Source: a virus
Virus record (IMG/VR): IMGVR_UViG_3300032456_000021
Span: 1-22,495 of that record
Strand: one strand, 5' to 3'
Length of the DNA: 22,495 nt
The position numbers and the translations under genes were made by a program. The stretch's first letter is position 1; every line of letters starts with the position of its first letter. Shown one piece after another: positions 8,814 to 15,454 of this stretch. The notes under the pieces are model-generated. The model ran no database searches. It saw only the letters and a program-made list of their open reading frames with translations, and was not told the origin of the DNA.

Positions 8814-9350
8814 TCAGTTCCACGGCAAGTCGATCGTCACCTGTGTCGTCCACCCGGCCACCCCACCCTGCGGAGCGAGGGGGGACAGTGATCCAACTGA
8901 ACCGTTCGAGCAGCGAACGCCAGCCGGGACGAGACCCCTGGAGGTGGAGAGGTGTGCGAGGCGACGGTGAATGGCTTCACCGCGACCCAGCATGTAGCGC
9001 GCTGCGGCGGCCTGGACCGCTGGGTCGGGGAGAACGATGGCCTTACCCTCGACAACGGCGGTCGGCCAGCCCGACTCTCGCAGTCGGACGTCGAAGGTGG
9101 CGCGATACAGGCTGAGCTGTCCGGCGCGGGTGTTCGGTGACGCCGTCGTCGAAAGGAACGCAACCGTCAGCGCATCAGAGATGCCATCGTCGCCGTTGCC
9201 CATCGTCACGTACGCAACGATGCCCTCGCAGGCGTCGACCCCGCATTCCGCCAGGGCATCGAAGGTCTCGGAGAGAAGGTGGTTGGCGATATCCGACAGG
9301 CTCACACAGCAAGGCTCGGGCGTGTTGTCGCATGGGGCCGCAGGAATCAT
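8814..9350 (-). CDS. Putative tail terminator / tail-connector protein
   Basis: A 178-residue protein between the tail tube and the gp10-like gene, where a tail terminator or connector subunit is expected. It has an N-terminal helix ('LSDIANHLLSETFDALAECG'), a central beta region with 'SLYRATFDVRLRESGWPT', a helix near 'AARYMLGRGEAIHRRL' and a C-terminal 'GGVAGWTTQVTIDLPW'. The 'YRATFDVRLRESGWP' pattern followed by a closing beta strand resembles actinophage tail terminators, but I am less sure of this than of its neighbours. Five cysteines fall in the first 41 residues. The ATG start has no Shine-Dalgarno sequence; it has a TATGGT box 6 nt upstream and follows a strong terminator, so a new leaderless transcript may start here. 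Confidence 0.6.
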   Translation of the reverse strand: MIPAAPCDNTPEPCCVSLSDIANHLLSETFDALAECGVDACEGIVAYVTMGNGDDGISDALTVAFLSTTASPNTRAGQLSLYRATFDVRLRESGWPTAVVEGKAIVLPDPAVQAAAARYMLGRGEAIHRRLAHLSTSRGLVPAGVRCSNGSVGSLSPLAPQGGVAGWTTQVTIDLPWN

Positions 9351-9362
9351 GCCTGAACCATA
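9351..9362 (-). promoter_or_regulatory. Candidate leaderless -10 box after the tail-tube terminator
   Basis: TATGGT (9362-9357) fits TANNNT and is followed by six bases and then the ATG at 9350. It lies downstream of the terminator at 9395-9422, where a fresh promoter would be needed for the rest of the tail genes. The -35 region is poor (TCGACC at 17 nt). Confidence 0.4.
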
Positions 9363-9394
9363 GCTGGTCGGCGTGAACTGGTCGATGAACGCAG

Positions 9395-9422
9395 CAAGCC
9401 CCCACCCGAAGGTGAGGGCTTG
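9395..9422 (-). terminator. Hairpin terminator after the tail tube gene (12-bp stem, UUCG loop)
   Basis: On the minus strand the RNA reads CAAGCCCUCACC, then UUCG, then GGUGGGGGCUUG. This pairs over 12 bp with one U-G wobble, and the loop is the very stable cUUCGg tetraloop. It begins 27 nt after the tail tube stop codon at 9449-9451. There is no long U tract after it (CUGCGUUC follows), so it may act as an attenuator or an mRNA 3'-end stabiliser as much as a full terminator. Confidence 0.8.
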
Positions 9423-9448
9423 AGCGGATGACTGTAGGAATGTGGAGG

Positions 9449-10171
9449 CTAGCTCCCGGTGGGGAGGTCTTGGTACCCGCAGTCGACCGTCGCCGCGATG
9501 GCGTTGAACTGAGCCTCGGTGTAGCCGACCGAGATGCTCGCGCTATTCGGGGCGTACCCGGCACCGGGGTAGTCATTCCACGGGCCGTTGAAGATGTTGG
9601 GGTTGTTCGTGCCCTTGCCGCTGAAGGCGATGCGCTTCACGTCATCAGCAAACGCCTTCGAGCCGGGGCGCAGCTTGACCTTGCCGAAGATGTGGCCGAT
9701 GGCGAACGGTGCCTCCGAGCCAGCGACGACACACGAGCCAGCGCCTTCGGTGATGGCGGTCGTGATGACCTCCAGGTAGACGCCGTTGCGTGGCGCTGCG
9801 GTGTAGAGCGGGTCGGCGTAGCCGATGACCTTGCCAGCGAACGCGCCGCCTGCCTTGCCCAGAATGACCGAGCCGCCGAAGAGGAGAGCCATCATCTCAA
9901 AGTCAGAGAAGCCCAGCTCGCCCGACAGGTTGTAACGCTTGATCTTGTCGTCCTTCTCGTAGGTGAACAAGATGTCGCCACAGGCATTCTTCTGCTCGTA
10001 GATCGTCCCTTCCTCCACGTCGGGGTCGGCGGTGAGCGTCACGAGGCCAGCGGTCACAAGACCGCCATTGACGCCACCCGTGGGGGTGCAGTCGGAGTCG
10101 AGGCGAGCGGCGCGCAAGATGCACGCTTGCAACTCACCTACACACACTCCACCGGCAAGGTTGGTAGCCAT
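9449..10171 (-). CDS. Major tail protein (tail tube subunit)
   Basis: A 240-residue protein that should polymerise into the tail tube. The pattern fits actinophage major tail proteins: 'LVTLTADPDVEEGTIYEQKN', 'CGDILFTYEKDDKIKRYNLS', 'GELGFSDFEMMALLFGGS', then 'GVYLEVITTAI', 'HIFGKVKLRPGSKAF' and a C-terminal 'NPNIFNGPWNDYPG'. The ATG start is preceded by AGGAGG 9 nt upstream, one of the best ribosome sites in the window, and a strong hairpin follows the stop; both suit a protein made in large amounts. The gene lies upstream of the terminator-like and gp10-like genes, an order less common than connector genes first. Function is assigned by family resemblance and context. Confidence 0.88.
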   Translation of the reverse strand: MATNLAGGVCVGELQACILRAARLDSDCTPTGGVNGGLVTAGLVTLTADPDVEEGTIYEQKNACGDILFTYEKDDKIKRYNLSGELGFSDFEMMALLFGGSVILGKAGGAFAGKVIGYADPLYTAAPRNGVYLEVITTAITEGAGSCVVAGSEAPFAIGHIFGKVKLRPGSKAFADDVKRIAFSGKGTNNPNIFNGPWNDYPGAGYAPNSASISVGYTEAQFNAIAATVDCGYQDLPTGS

Positions 10172-10186
10172 CTTTGTAATCCTCCT
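10172..10186 (-). promoter_or_regulatory. Strong ribosome binding site of the tail tube gene
   Basis: AGGAGG (10186-10181) lies 9 nt before the ATG at 10171. It is a full anti-16S match, whereas many other starts in the window rely on overlap or have no Shine-Dalgarno sequence. Confidence 0.85.
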
Positions 10187-10229
10187 GTTGCGAGATGCCG
10201 AGATCGTCGCAGACCGACAAGGGGAATGT

Positions 10230-10577
10230 CTATGGTTGACGCGGCCCTGAGGTTAGAAGCCACCCACGGGAGACTGACAGCTCCACGTTTGCATGAATGA
10301 ATAGGTGGCAGGGGTTGCAGACGTGCAAGGCATTCTCGGCGTCTGCTGCCCCGCCCTGCGACCGACGGCGACGGTGGTGCATCACGGTGGCTCTGCGGGT
10401 GCAGCCTGGGGCGTCAGCCTCACACCATCCCAGGGAGCGCCGCTCGACAGCGGCGCGGACCGACGGGTGGCACTCAGCCTTGGACTTCGACGGGTTGCGC
10501 TTCATGGCGGTGCGTCGCATCGACAGACGCTGCTTCGGGCCTCTGGGTGGGCCTTTGGGCTGCGGGGGGCCACTCAC
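10230..10577 (-). CDS. HNH endonuclease (small, between connector and tail genes)
   Basis: A 115-residue HNH nuclease if translation begins at the GTG at 10577, which overlaps the upstream stop as GTGA, the habit of this operon. The N-terminus is Pro/Arg/Lys rich (about residues 2-35). The nuclease core has C52 and C59, the HH pair at 67-68 ('TVMHHRRRRSQGG'), N82 and a 'CNPCHLFIH' block with C87, C90, H91 and H95, consistent with a zinc-supported beta-beta-alpha-metal fold. Such single-domain nucleases are common in phages; some are free-standing homing enzymes and others help packaging. Position away from the terminase genes fits a mobile or homing gene better, but this is inference. A later ATG at 10520 is the alternative start. 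Confidence 0.85.
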   Translation of the reverse strand: MSGPPQPKGPPRGPKQRLSMRRTAMKRNPSKSKAECHPSVRAAVERRSLGWCEADAPGCTRRATVMHHRRRRSQGGAADAENALHVCNPCHLFIHANVELSVSRGWLLTSGPRQP

Positions 10578-11296
10578 GACACCGTCACCAGCGACCAGTT
10601 GTTGTCCAGCTCTGGCGTCCACACTGCCAGCACCCCCATCCCGCGAGGGGCGAAGCGATCAAGGAACCGGCCCACGGCCGGGATGCCAAGCGCCTCTGCT
10701 TCCTCGGCAGCATCGAGCGACACGCTGACCCCTTGGACGTTCGCTGAGGTCACGCCTCGCAGTCGCGACAAGGTGGTGGGGTCTTTCATCATCTGGCAGA
10801 CCAGCTCGACAGTGGCCATCACCGTGATGCGAGAAGGCGCGTTGCCGAACGAGTGGGTGACGGTGAACGTGCCTTCTTCGGTGTTGGCCTTGGTGATGTC
10901 GTTCGACGTCGGCCATGAACCCACGCGCCGGAACAGGTAGCTCCCGTTGTAGATGCCGTACTCGCTCGCGTTGAGAGCGACACCGTTGATCTTCACCTGC
11001 GCCACCGACGCAGATGGTCCAGGCAGCGGGATGGGATTGAGCAGCATTTCACTGCTGTTGCCCCCGAACCCCATCCACCCGACCGGGCCACAGGGGTAGC
11101 CGCTGGAAATCGGATAGACGGTGCGCGTACACCGCCCATGCACTCGACCCCCAGAGGCGACGTACAAGAAGTCGCTGGCTTCGTCGATCAGCTCTTGAAT
11201 CAGCGCACCGTGGTCGCTGTCGGTGTACGCGCAGCCGCACGGCGCTTCGAGGACGTCGACGACGGTGGCGAACGATTGGCACGCTAGTTCGGGCAT
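10574..11296 (-). CDS. Head-to-tail adaptor/connector protein
   Basis: A 240-residue protein that probably joins the portal to the tail. The N-terminus has a helix pair with 'ALIQELIDEASDFLYVASGG', the usual signature of actinophage head-to-tail adaptors (helical domain in which the 'IDEASDxLY' stretch recurs). A beta-rich middle follows ('ASVAQVKINGVALNASEYGI', 'YLFRRVGSWP'), and a helical region 'ATVELVCQMMKDPTTLSRL' precedes the C-terminal strand region. The ATG start at 11296 lies 9 nt after the upstream stop, without a Shine-Dalgarno sequence. The stop overlaps the following HNH start. The gene is the first structural gene after the glycosyltransferase cassette, separating it from the portal by about 10 kb, which is unusually far. 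Confidence 0.8.
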   Translation of the reverse strand: MPELACQSFATVVDVLEAPCGCAYTDSDHGALIQELIDEASDFLYVASGGRVHGRCTRTVYPISSGYPCGPVGWMGFGGNSSEMLLNPIPLPGPSASVAQVKINGVALNASEYGIYNGSYLFRRVGSWPTSNDITKANTEEGTFTVTHSFGNAPSRITVMATVELVCQMMKDPTTLSRLRGVTSANVQGVSVSLDAAEEAEALGIPAVGRFLDRFAPRGMGVLAVWTPELDNNWSLVTVS

Positions 11297-11308
11297 GGCG
11301 GAAGGCTA
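11297..11308 (-). promoter_or_regulatory. Possible leaderless -10 box before the adaptor gene
   Basis: TAGCCT (11308-11303) is followed by six bases and the ATG at 11296. The TAG is also the stop codon of the upstream gene, so the match may be chance. The best -35 hexamer at 17 nt is TTACTG-like. It is listed because the gene lacks a Shine-Dalgarno sequence and follows the five-gene cassette. Confidence 0.25.
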
Positions 11309-12265
11309 CACCCCACCCACAAGGTCAGTAATCCACTGTGCGGCGCACTGGCTGGATGTCATCCCGGCGGGCGGCTTCGCGTAGGCATAGTCGGCGGCCA
11401 GTCGGCCCCCTTCCTTGCAGACACCCGCCAGTCGCGTGTCGTGGAGTAAATCCCACGGGTTGAGCGACAGCAACCGCTCCGGCCCCTCGACTTGGATGCC
11501 GGGGACGTACTCCCAGAACCTCAGACCGTGCTCGACGTCGCGCCGGTACCACGGAGCGTTGAGTGACACCACGGGGCGGCCGATGAGCGCGAACTCGTAG
11601 GCGAGCGAGCTGTTGTCCACCATCAAGATCGACGCCTGGGCGAAGACCTCTTCATCGGTGTAGAGAATCTCGACGTCGTAGTCTTCCCACATGCGGTTCA
11701 TTGCCCCGCGCCACTTCGGGTGCTCGTGGCCGAAAACCCTAAACCCCATCGACTTGTAGAGGTTGATGATCTCGTGGAGCTGCGGGCCGTAATGAAGGTA
11801 CGCCGACCTCGCTTCGGGTGCGGTAGAGCCGTTCCAGTGCCAGGCGAAACAGATCGACGGTTTCTCGGGCATCGGGGCATTGAGCCACTTGTCCATCTTT
11901 GGGCAGCCGACCGCCACTGACGGGGCCGACGTCCATCTCTCGGCCACCGTTTCGCTGGGGGCGATGAAGCCGATCACACCAGAGTGCCGACGGCCACCGG
12001 AGCCAGAGTACGACGGGTCATGAAGTGCGTCGACGTAGACCTGCCCGGCACCGTGCTCGACGTAGATCATCGGGCACTGACCACGTAGCGGGTTGACGTC
12101 CTGCCATCCAGCGACCATTGCAATGCGGCCCATCGGTGGGCGGGTTGCCTCGCCAGGCGGAGCCATCGGAAGTACGTTGCCGCGCAGGTGGTCGGGGAGC
12201 GCCTCGAAGATGGGCAGGAGATGACTCTGGTAGTGGCTCTCGCTAGAGACAACGTCGATCTTCAC
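11306..12265 (-). CDS. CDP-glycerol glycerophosphotransferase-like (teichoic-acid-type) transferase
   Basis: A 319-residue GT-B-fold protein resembling the TagB/TagF family, which transfers glycerol phosphate from CDP-glycerol in wall teichoic acid synthesis. Visible family marks: 'YVEHGAGQVY' with H71, 'VGCPKMDKW' (120-127, the counterpart of 'xGxPKxD'), 'CFAWHWNGS' (139-146), 'FGHEHPKW' with H180 and H182, and 'MVDNSSLAYEFALIGRPVV' (D217, S219, S220), the donor-site block. The two key histidine regions and the D-x-S-S block are kept, so it looks active. It lacks the membrane-associating N-terminal region of bacterial TagF and is shorter. The GTG start overlaps the upstream stop (GTGA). The substrate is unknown: glycerol phosphate on a virion glycan, or another polyol phosphate. 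It could also be a related polysialyl/hexose-phosphate transferase. Confidence 0.75.
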   Translation of the reverse strand: MKIDVVSSESHYQSHLLPIFEALPDHLRGNVLPMAPPGEATRPPMGRIAMVAGWQDVNPLRGQCPMIYVEHGAGQVYVDALHDPSYSGSGGRRHSGVIGFIAPSETVAERWTSAPSVAVGCPKMDKWLNAPMPEKPSICFAWHWNGSTAPEARSAYLHYGPQLHEIINLYKSMGFRVFGHEHPKWRGAMNRMWEDYDVEILYTDEEVFAQASILMVDNSSLAYEFALIGRPVVSLNAPWYRRDVEHGLRFWEYVPGIQVEGPERLLSLNPWDLLHDTRLAGVCKEGGRLAADYAYAKPPAGMTSSQCAAQWITDLVGGV

Positions 12266-13275
12266 AGCATGGACTCCATCTCGTCAAGGTAGCACTGACG
12301 CCAGTCAGCCCAGTATGGCACCATCCAACTTTGCTGTTCGCGTGCTGCTTTGAGGGCGGCGGGCTGGGCAAGATTATCTATCTCGGCAGCGAAGGAGGGG
12401 GTATTCACGTCGACGATCAGCACCGGCCCGCAGGCAAAGGACATAGGGCGGCGATGTTGGATGGCTGGACGAACGGCAGCCAACTCATCGTTGGGGGAGC
12501 AGTCGGGCATCATCACCACCAACCCAGAGGCTGCCGCTTCCAATGCGGGAAGGCAGAGCCCCCCGTACCGCCTCGGCATTACCAACACGTCAGCGCCCGC
12601 GTACAAGTCCCGCTTGTTGTCGACGCCATCTGGGTGGAGATCAAACTCAATGTTGCGCTGGCGACGGAACTCGGGAAGCTGCCCGTCGATGCCGAACACC
12701 GACAGCTTCACGTCGGCCCGGACGTACCGCATGATCTGGACCAGCAAATCGGTTCCGTTGCGGTCGGCGTAGGCGCGCTTGCCCACAACGTGGGTGAGGT
12801 GGAGCCGGTGGTCGTCGGTCGAGGCGGCGGGGGCTACGGGCGACATCGGGACGGGCATCACCTTCCCGGCTGGCAGTTGGTCGAGCCTCCACTTCGTCGG
12901 CCACCACCATGCGTCGGGGTGGGGAATCGAAGGGTCGGTGGTGTGACGCACGAACTCGGGGTTGCCTTGGATGATCAGCTTCACGCCCATCTCGCGACAC
13001 CACAGCGGCATACGCCAGTCGTTCGGGGTTTCGACGGTAAAGACGACGTCGAGGCCGTCCAGCCATTCCCTTACGAGCGTCTCGTCGAGTTGGTGGTTCT
13101 TGTCGTCGTAGCTGGCCCAGGTGGCGTTCTGGTACCAGTCGGGAGCTACTACGCAATCAGGGCGAGGCATCCGCACGAGCAACACGCGGTCGACAGGCAT
13201 GTTGTCGTAGAAGTTCTTGCTTTGGATCGCGATGCCGCGAGCGATCTCACACCTTGCGATTAGGCCGAGACGCAT
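12262..13275 (-). CDS. GT4-like glycosyltransferase (GT-B fold)
   Basis: A 337-residue glycosyltransferase. The N-terminus 'MRLGLIARCEIARGIAIQSK' and the following 'FYDNMPVDRVLLVRM' match phage and bacterial GT4-like enzymes. The C-terminal donor domain has 'THVVGKRAYADRNGTDLLVQ', 'VKLSVFGIDGQLPEF', and 'YAGADVLVMPRRYGGLCLP' leading into 'ALEAAASGLVVMMPDCSP' (about residues 225-260), which is the nucleotide-sugar region; the first acidic residue of the usual E-x7-E pair is not obvious. I choose ATG 13275 over the longer frame from 13392 because of the family-like N-terminus and an AGAGG Shine-Dalgarno 7 nt upstream. It overlaps the end of the HNH gene by 29 nt. Acceptor and sugar cannot be read from sequence. 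Confidence 0.82.
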   Translation of the reverse strand: MRLGLIARCEIARGIAIQSKNFYDNMPVDRVLLVRMPRPDCVVAPDWYQNATWASYDDKNHQLDETLVREWLDGLDVVFTVETPNDWRMPLWCREMGVKLIIQGNPEFVRHTTDPSIPHPDAWWWPTKWRLDQLPAGKVMPVPMSPVAPAASTDDHRLHLTHVVGKRAYADRNGTDLLVQIMRYVRADVKLSVFGIDGQLPEFRRQRNIEFDLHPDGVDNKRDLYAGADVLVMPRRYGGLCLPALEAAASGLVVMMPDCSPNDELAAVRPAIQHRRPMSFACGPVLIVDVNTPSFAAEIDNLAQPAALKAAREQQSWMVPYWADWRQCYLDEMESML

Positions 13276-13789
13276 TGACCCCACCTCTTTCCTCGCGATC
13301 GAGAACCCGACACTGACACGGATGAACCCGGTCGCGTCGCCGCCATTCACCACTACCGTTGCAGAGTTCGCAGTTGGAGTCAGCGTCGACAAGGCGACCC
13401 ATCAGGCGGGCGAGACGGCGATTCTCTTTCACTTCCACCCACTGGCGAACATCGGCTGGGCGGGAAGGGTTGGGGAGTTCCTGTCGCCTGATTTCCCCGC
13501 GCAGCATCCCCAGAGCGCAGTTGTCGGACATCACCGCCCGGAACTCAGCTTCGGTCAACATGTCCTTGCTCTTGTTGCACGAGTAGCAACAGATCGCGAT
13601 GTTGGCTCGCTCGTTGCTTCCGCCTCGGGCCTTCGGAATGCGATGGTCGCCGGTGGCCCTATTGCGTGCTGTGTTGACGACGTCGCCCGACACCTGCTGT
13701 CCGCAGTATTCGCAGAACACTTCGGCTGAGTTTTGGAACGCTTCACGCACGGCGACGCGGGTGATCGACTCGGTGTATTCGTAGGTCAT
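13247..13789 (-). CDS. HNH endonuclease with a second C-terminal zinc motif
   Basis: A 180-residue HNH nuclease inside the glycosyltransferase cassette. The core is complete: 'CEYCG' (C26, C29), 'GDHRIPKARGGSNERANIAI' (D48, H49, N63) and 'CYSCNKSK' (C68, C71, N72). A separate C-terminal module has 'CELCNGSGEW' and 'HPCQC' (C140, C143, C158, C160), a DnaJ-type CxxCxGxG zinc ribbon that may help DNA or partner binding. The start overlaps the stop of the upstream glycosyltransferase (ATGA) and the end overlaps the next glycosyltransferase start by 29 nt, so the gene is fully embedded in the operon. It may be a homing-type enzyme that moved with the cassette. A packaging role is less likely here. 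Confidence 0.88.
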   Translation of the reverse strand: MTYEYTESITRVAVREAFQNSAEVFCEYCGQQVSGDVVNTARNRATGDHRIPKARGGSNERANIAICCYSCNKSKDMLTEAEFRAVMSDNCALGMLRGEIRRQELPNPSRPADVRQWVEVKENRRLARLMGRLVDADSNCELCNGSGEWRRRDRVHPCQCRVLDREERGGVNASRPNRKV

Positions 13790-15450
13790 TGCCCGAACTC
13801 CATGTCGAACTTGCTTTCGTCACCGCGAGCATCCAGATGCTTGGACCTCAGGATGCTGCCTTCGGGGTGGTAGATCGCCAGGCGGTGGCCGGGCTGCCAT
13901 TGAACAACGGAGTGCATCTTGTCTTCGATCATGGTGCGCGATGTCAGCGGGAAATGGTCGCGCAGAATGCGACGGTAGTAGTTGGTGTTCGCGACGTGAG
14001 GGCGCTGAGACCATTGACGCGTGCGACGCAACGGCACCCCCAAGATGTCTTTCGTCCGATGGTCGGTCATCAGGTGCTCGTGGACGTCAAGGATGCAAGA
14101 CTCATGGTGGAACCTGAGCACGTCGAGGTGCCCGTTCGCTACGACGTCGACGACGTTGGCCCAGGGGATGAAGTCATCGGCGAGTGGGGTGTCGTGCTCC
14201 ATGAACAGAAGGCATGGGGACACGACGCGCACGAGCGCCCGCTTCGTCGTGTTGGCCTGATGCCCCCAAGACTCAGCGATCACCGGCAACACACTGTGGT
14301 AACGGCGCGCCCACATGCACAGGTTGTAGAGGTACTGCGCGTAGTCCCAGGCCATCTGCGCCTGCTCGGGGCGCACTCCGTCGCAAGCGATGAGAACGTC
14401 GACGCCAGGGAGCTGCCTCTCCACCGAGTCGAGGGTTGCGCGGATGATGTCGAGGCTCGGGTTGGAGGGAACGGGCGAGGTGACCATGACGACCTGCAAG
14501 TCGGGGGTCGCTTGGTCGATCTCGGCACCCAGTTGCGTGAGATCGCTAATGAGCTGGTCGAGCATCAGCGACTTCTGCAACTGCCACCACGCTGAGCACT
14601 TCGCAGCGAGAAGGTGACGGTCGGCGAGCGAGGCTTCGATGACCCCACCCACGTCTTCCCAGTTGATGATCTTGGGCATCGGGACATTCCCGTAGACGAA
14701 CGACCAGTAGTCGGTTTCGCCGTCAGGTGTGGCGGTGTCGACGAGCGGGATGCACCCAGCTTCCAGGGCCTCATACACCCTGAACGTGTCGACCGACTTC
14801 GGCCCCGACGGGCAGGGGACAATCCAGGTGTGGGCCAACTCCTGGGCGTACATCTCAGCGGGCAGCCCTTGGGCGAAACCACTGGTTGGGCGGAACCGCC
14901 CGGCGACACGAGCGCGAGCCTTCCTGAGACCGTTTGCAGCCTGTTTGCGGCGGGTGTTGGTGATCTGACCGGCGAACGACCACAAGATGTCCTTGTGGTC
15001 TGCCTCCGGCCAATGCTCGTCGATCAACTCGGGGGTTGCCGCCCCCCAGCCATTGCCGAAGAAGAACCCGAAGTCGGCCATGTCGGCGTAGTGCTTCGGG
15101 TCTGGCATCTGCACCCAGAAACGAATGTTGTCGTGCTTGATTCCCTTCCACGGAAATTGCCCCTCTTCGTCGCCGCACAAGATCAGCAGCACCCCGTCAT
15201 ATCGGGCGAGCTGACCGTTGAGCGCTGCGATGTCTTCTGGCGAGGTGTGGTGGCGGGCGGGGACTACGACGATCGCCGGGCCACCGATGCCGTCCCCGAC
15301 GGCGACATGCTCGAACTCAAGGTCGTGCCGCCACAGTGTGCCGCTGAACAACGCTTCGAGGATGCGGGTGTCCCACGGGCCGCGAGCGTCAATGTTGTCG
15401 TGGTTTGAGAACCAGACGACGGGAATGGGGCCGCTCGTGTCCTGCTTCAT
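13786..15450 (-). CDS. Two-domain glycosyltransferase: exostosin-like GT-B plus GT-A
   Basis: A 554-residue protein with two transferase-like halves. The first (about 1-310) ends in an exostosin/GT47-type donor region: 'CPSGPKSVDTFRVYEALEAG' then 'CIPLVDTATPD' (about 211-240). The second (about 315-554) looks like a GT-A enzyme: 'VVMVTSPVPSNPSLDIIRAT' with 'GVDVLIACDG' at its start and 'LLFMEHDTPLADDF' near 412-425, where 'EHDTP' sits in the position of the metal-binding DxD. A single chain could add two sugars in turn. I choose ATG 15450 (reading MKQDTSGP) since the longer upstream frame from 15621 overlaps the previous gene and has no family-like sequence. It starts 4 nt after the preceding stop and ends in an ATGA overlap with the HNH gene. 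Confidence 0.82.
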   Translation of the reverse strand: MKQDTSGPIPVVWFSNHDNIDARGPWDTRILEALFSGTLWRHDLEFEHVAVGDGIGGPAIVVVPARHHTSPEDIAALNGQLARYDGVLLILCGDEEGQFPWKGIKHDNIRFWVQMPDPKHYADMADFGFFFGNGWGAATPELIDEHWPEADHKDILWSFAGQITNTRRKQAANGLRKARARVAGRFRPTSGFAQGLPAEMYAQELAHTWIVPCPSGPKSVDTFRVYEALEAGCIPLVDTATPDGETDYWSFVYGNVPMPKIINWEDVGGVIEASLADRHLLAAKCSAWWQLQKSLMLDQLISDLTQLGAEIDQATPDLQVVMVTSPVPSNPSLDIIRATLDSVERQLPGVDVLIACDGVRPEQAQMAWDYAQYLYNLCMWARRYHSVLPVIAESWGHQANTTKRALVRVVSPCLLFMEHDTPLADDFIPWANVVDVVANGHLDVLRFHHESCILDVHEHLMTDHRTKDILGVPLRRTRQWSQRPHVANTNYYRRILRDHFPLTSRTMIEDKMHSVVQWQPGHRLAIYHPEGSILRSKHLDARGDESKFDMEFGQ

Positions 15451-15454
15451 GGGG

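Noticed and set aside
12331-13263. A 310-codon plus-strand open frame across the GT4-like gene
   Set aside because: Antisense to a gene with recognisable glycosyltransferase blocks. No family-like sequence.
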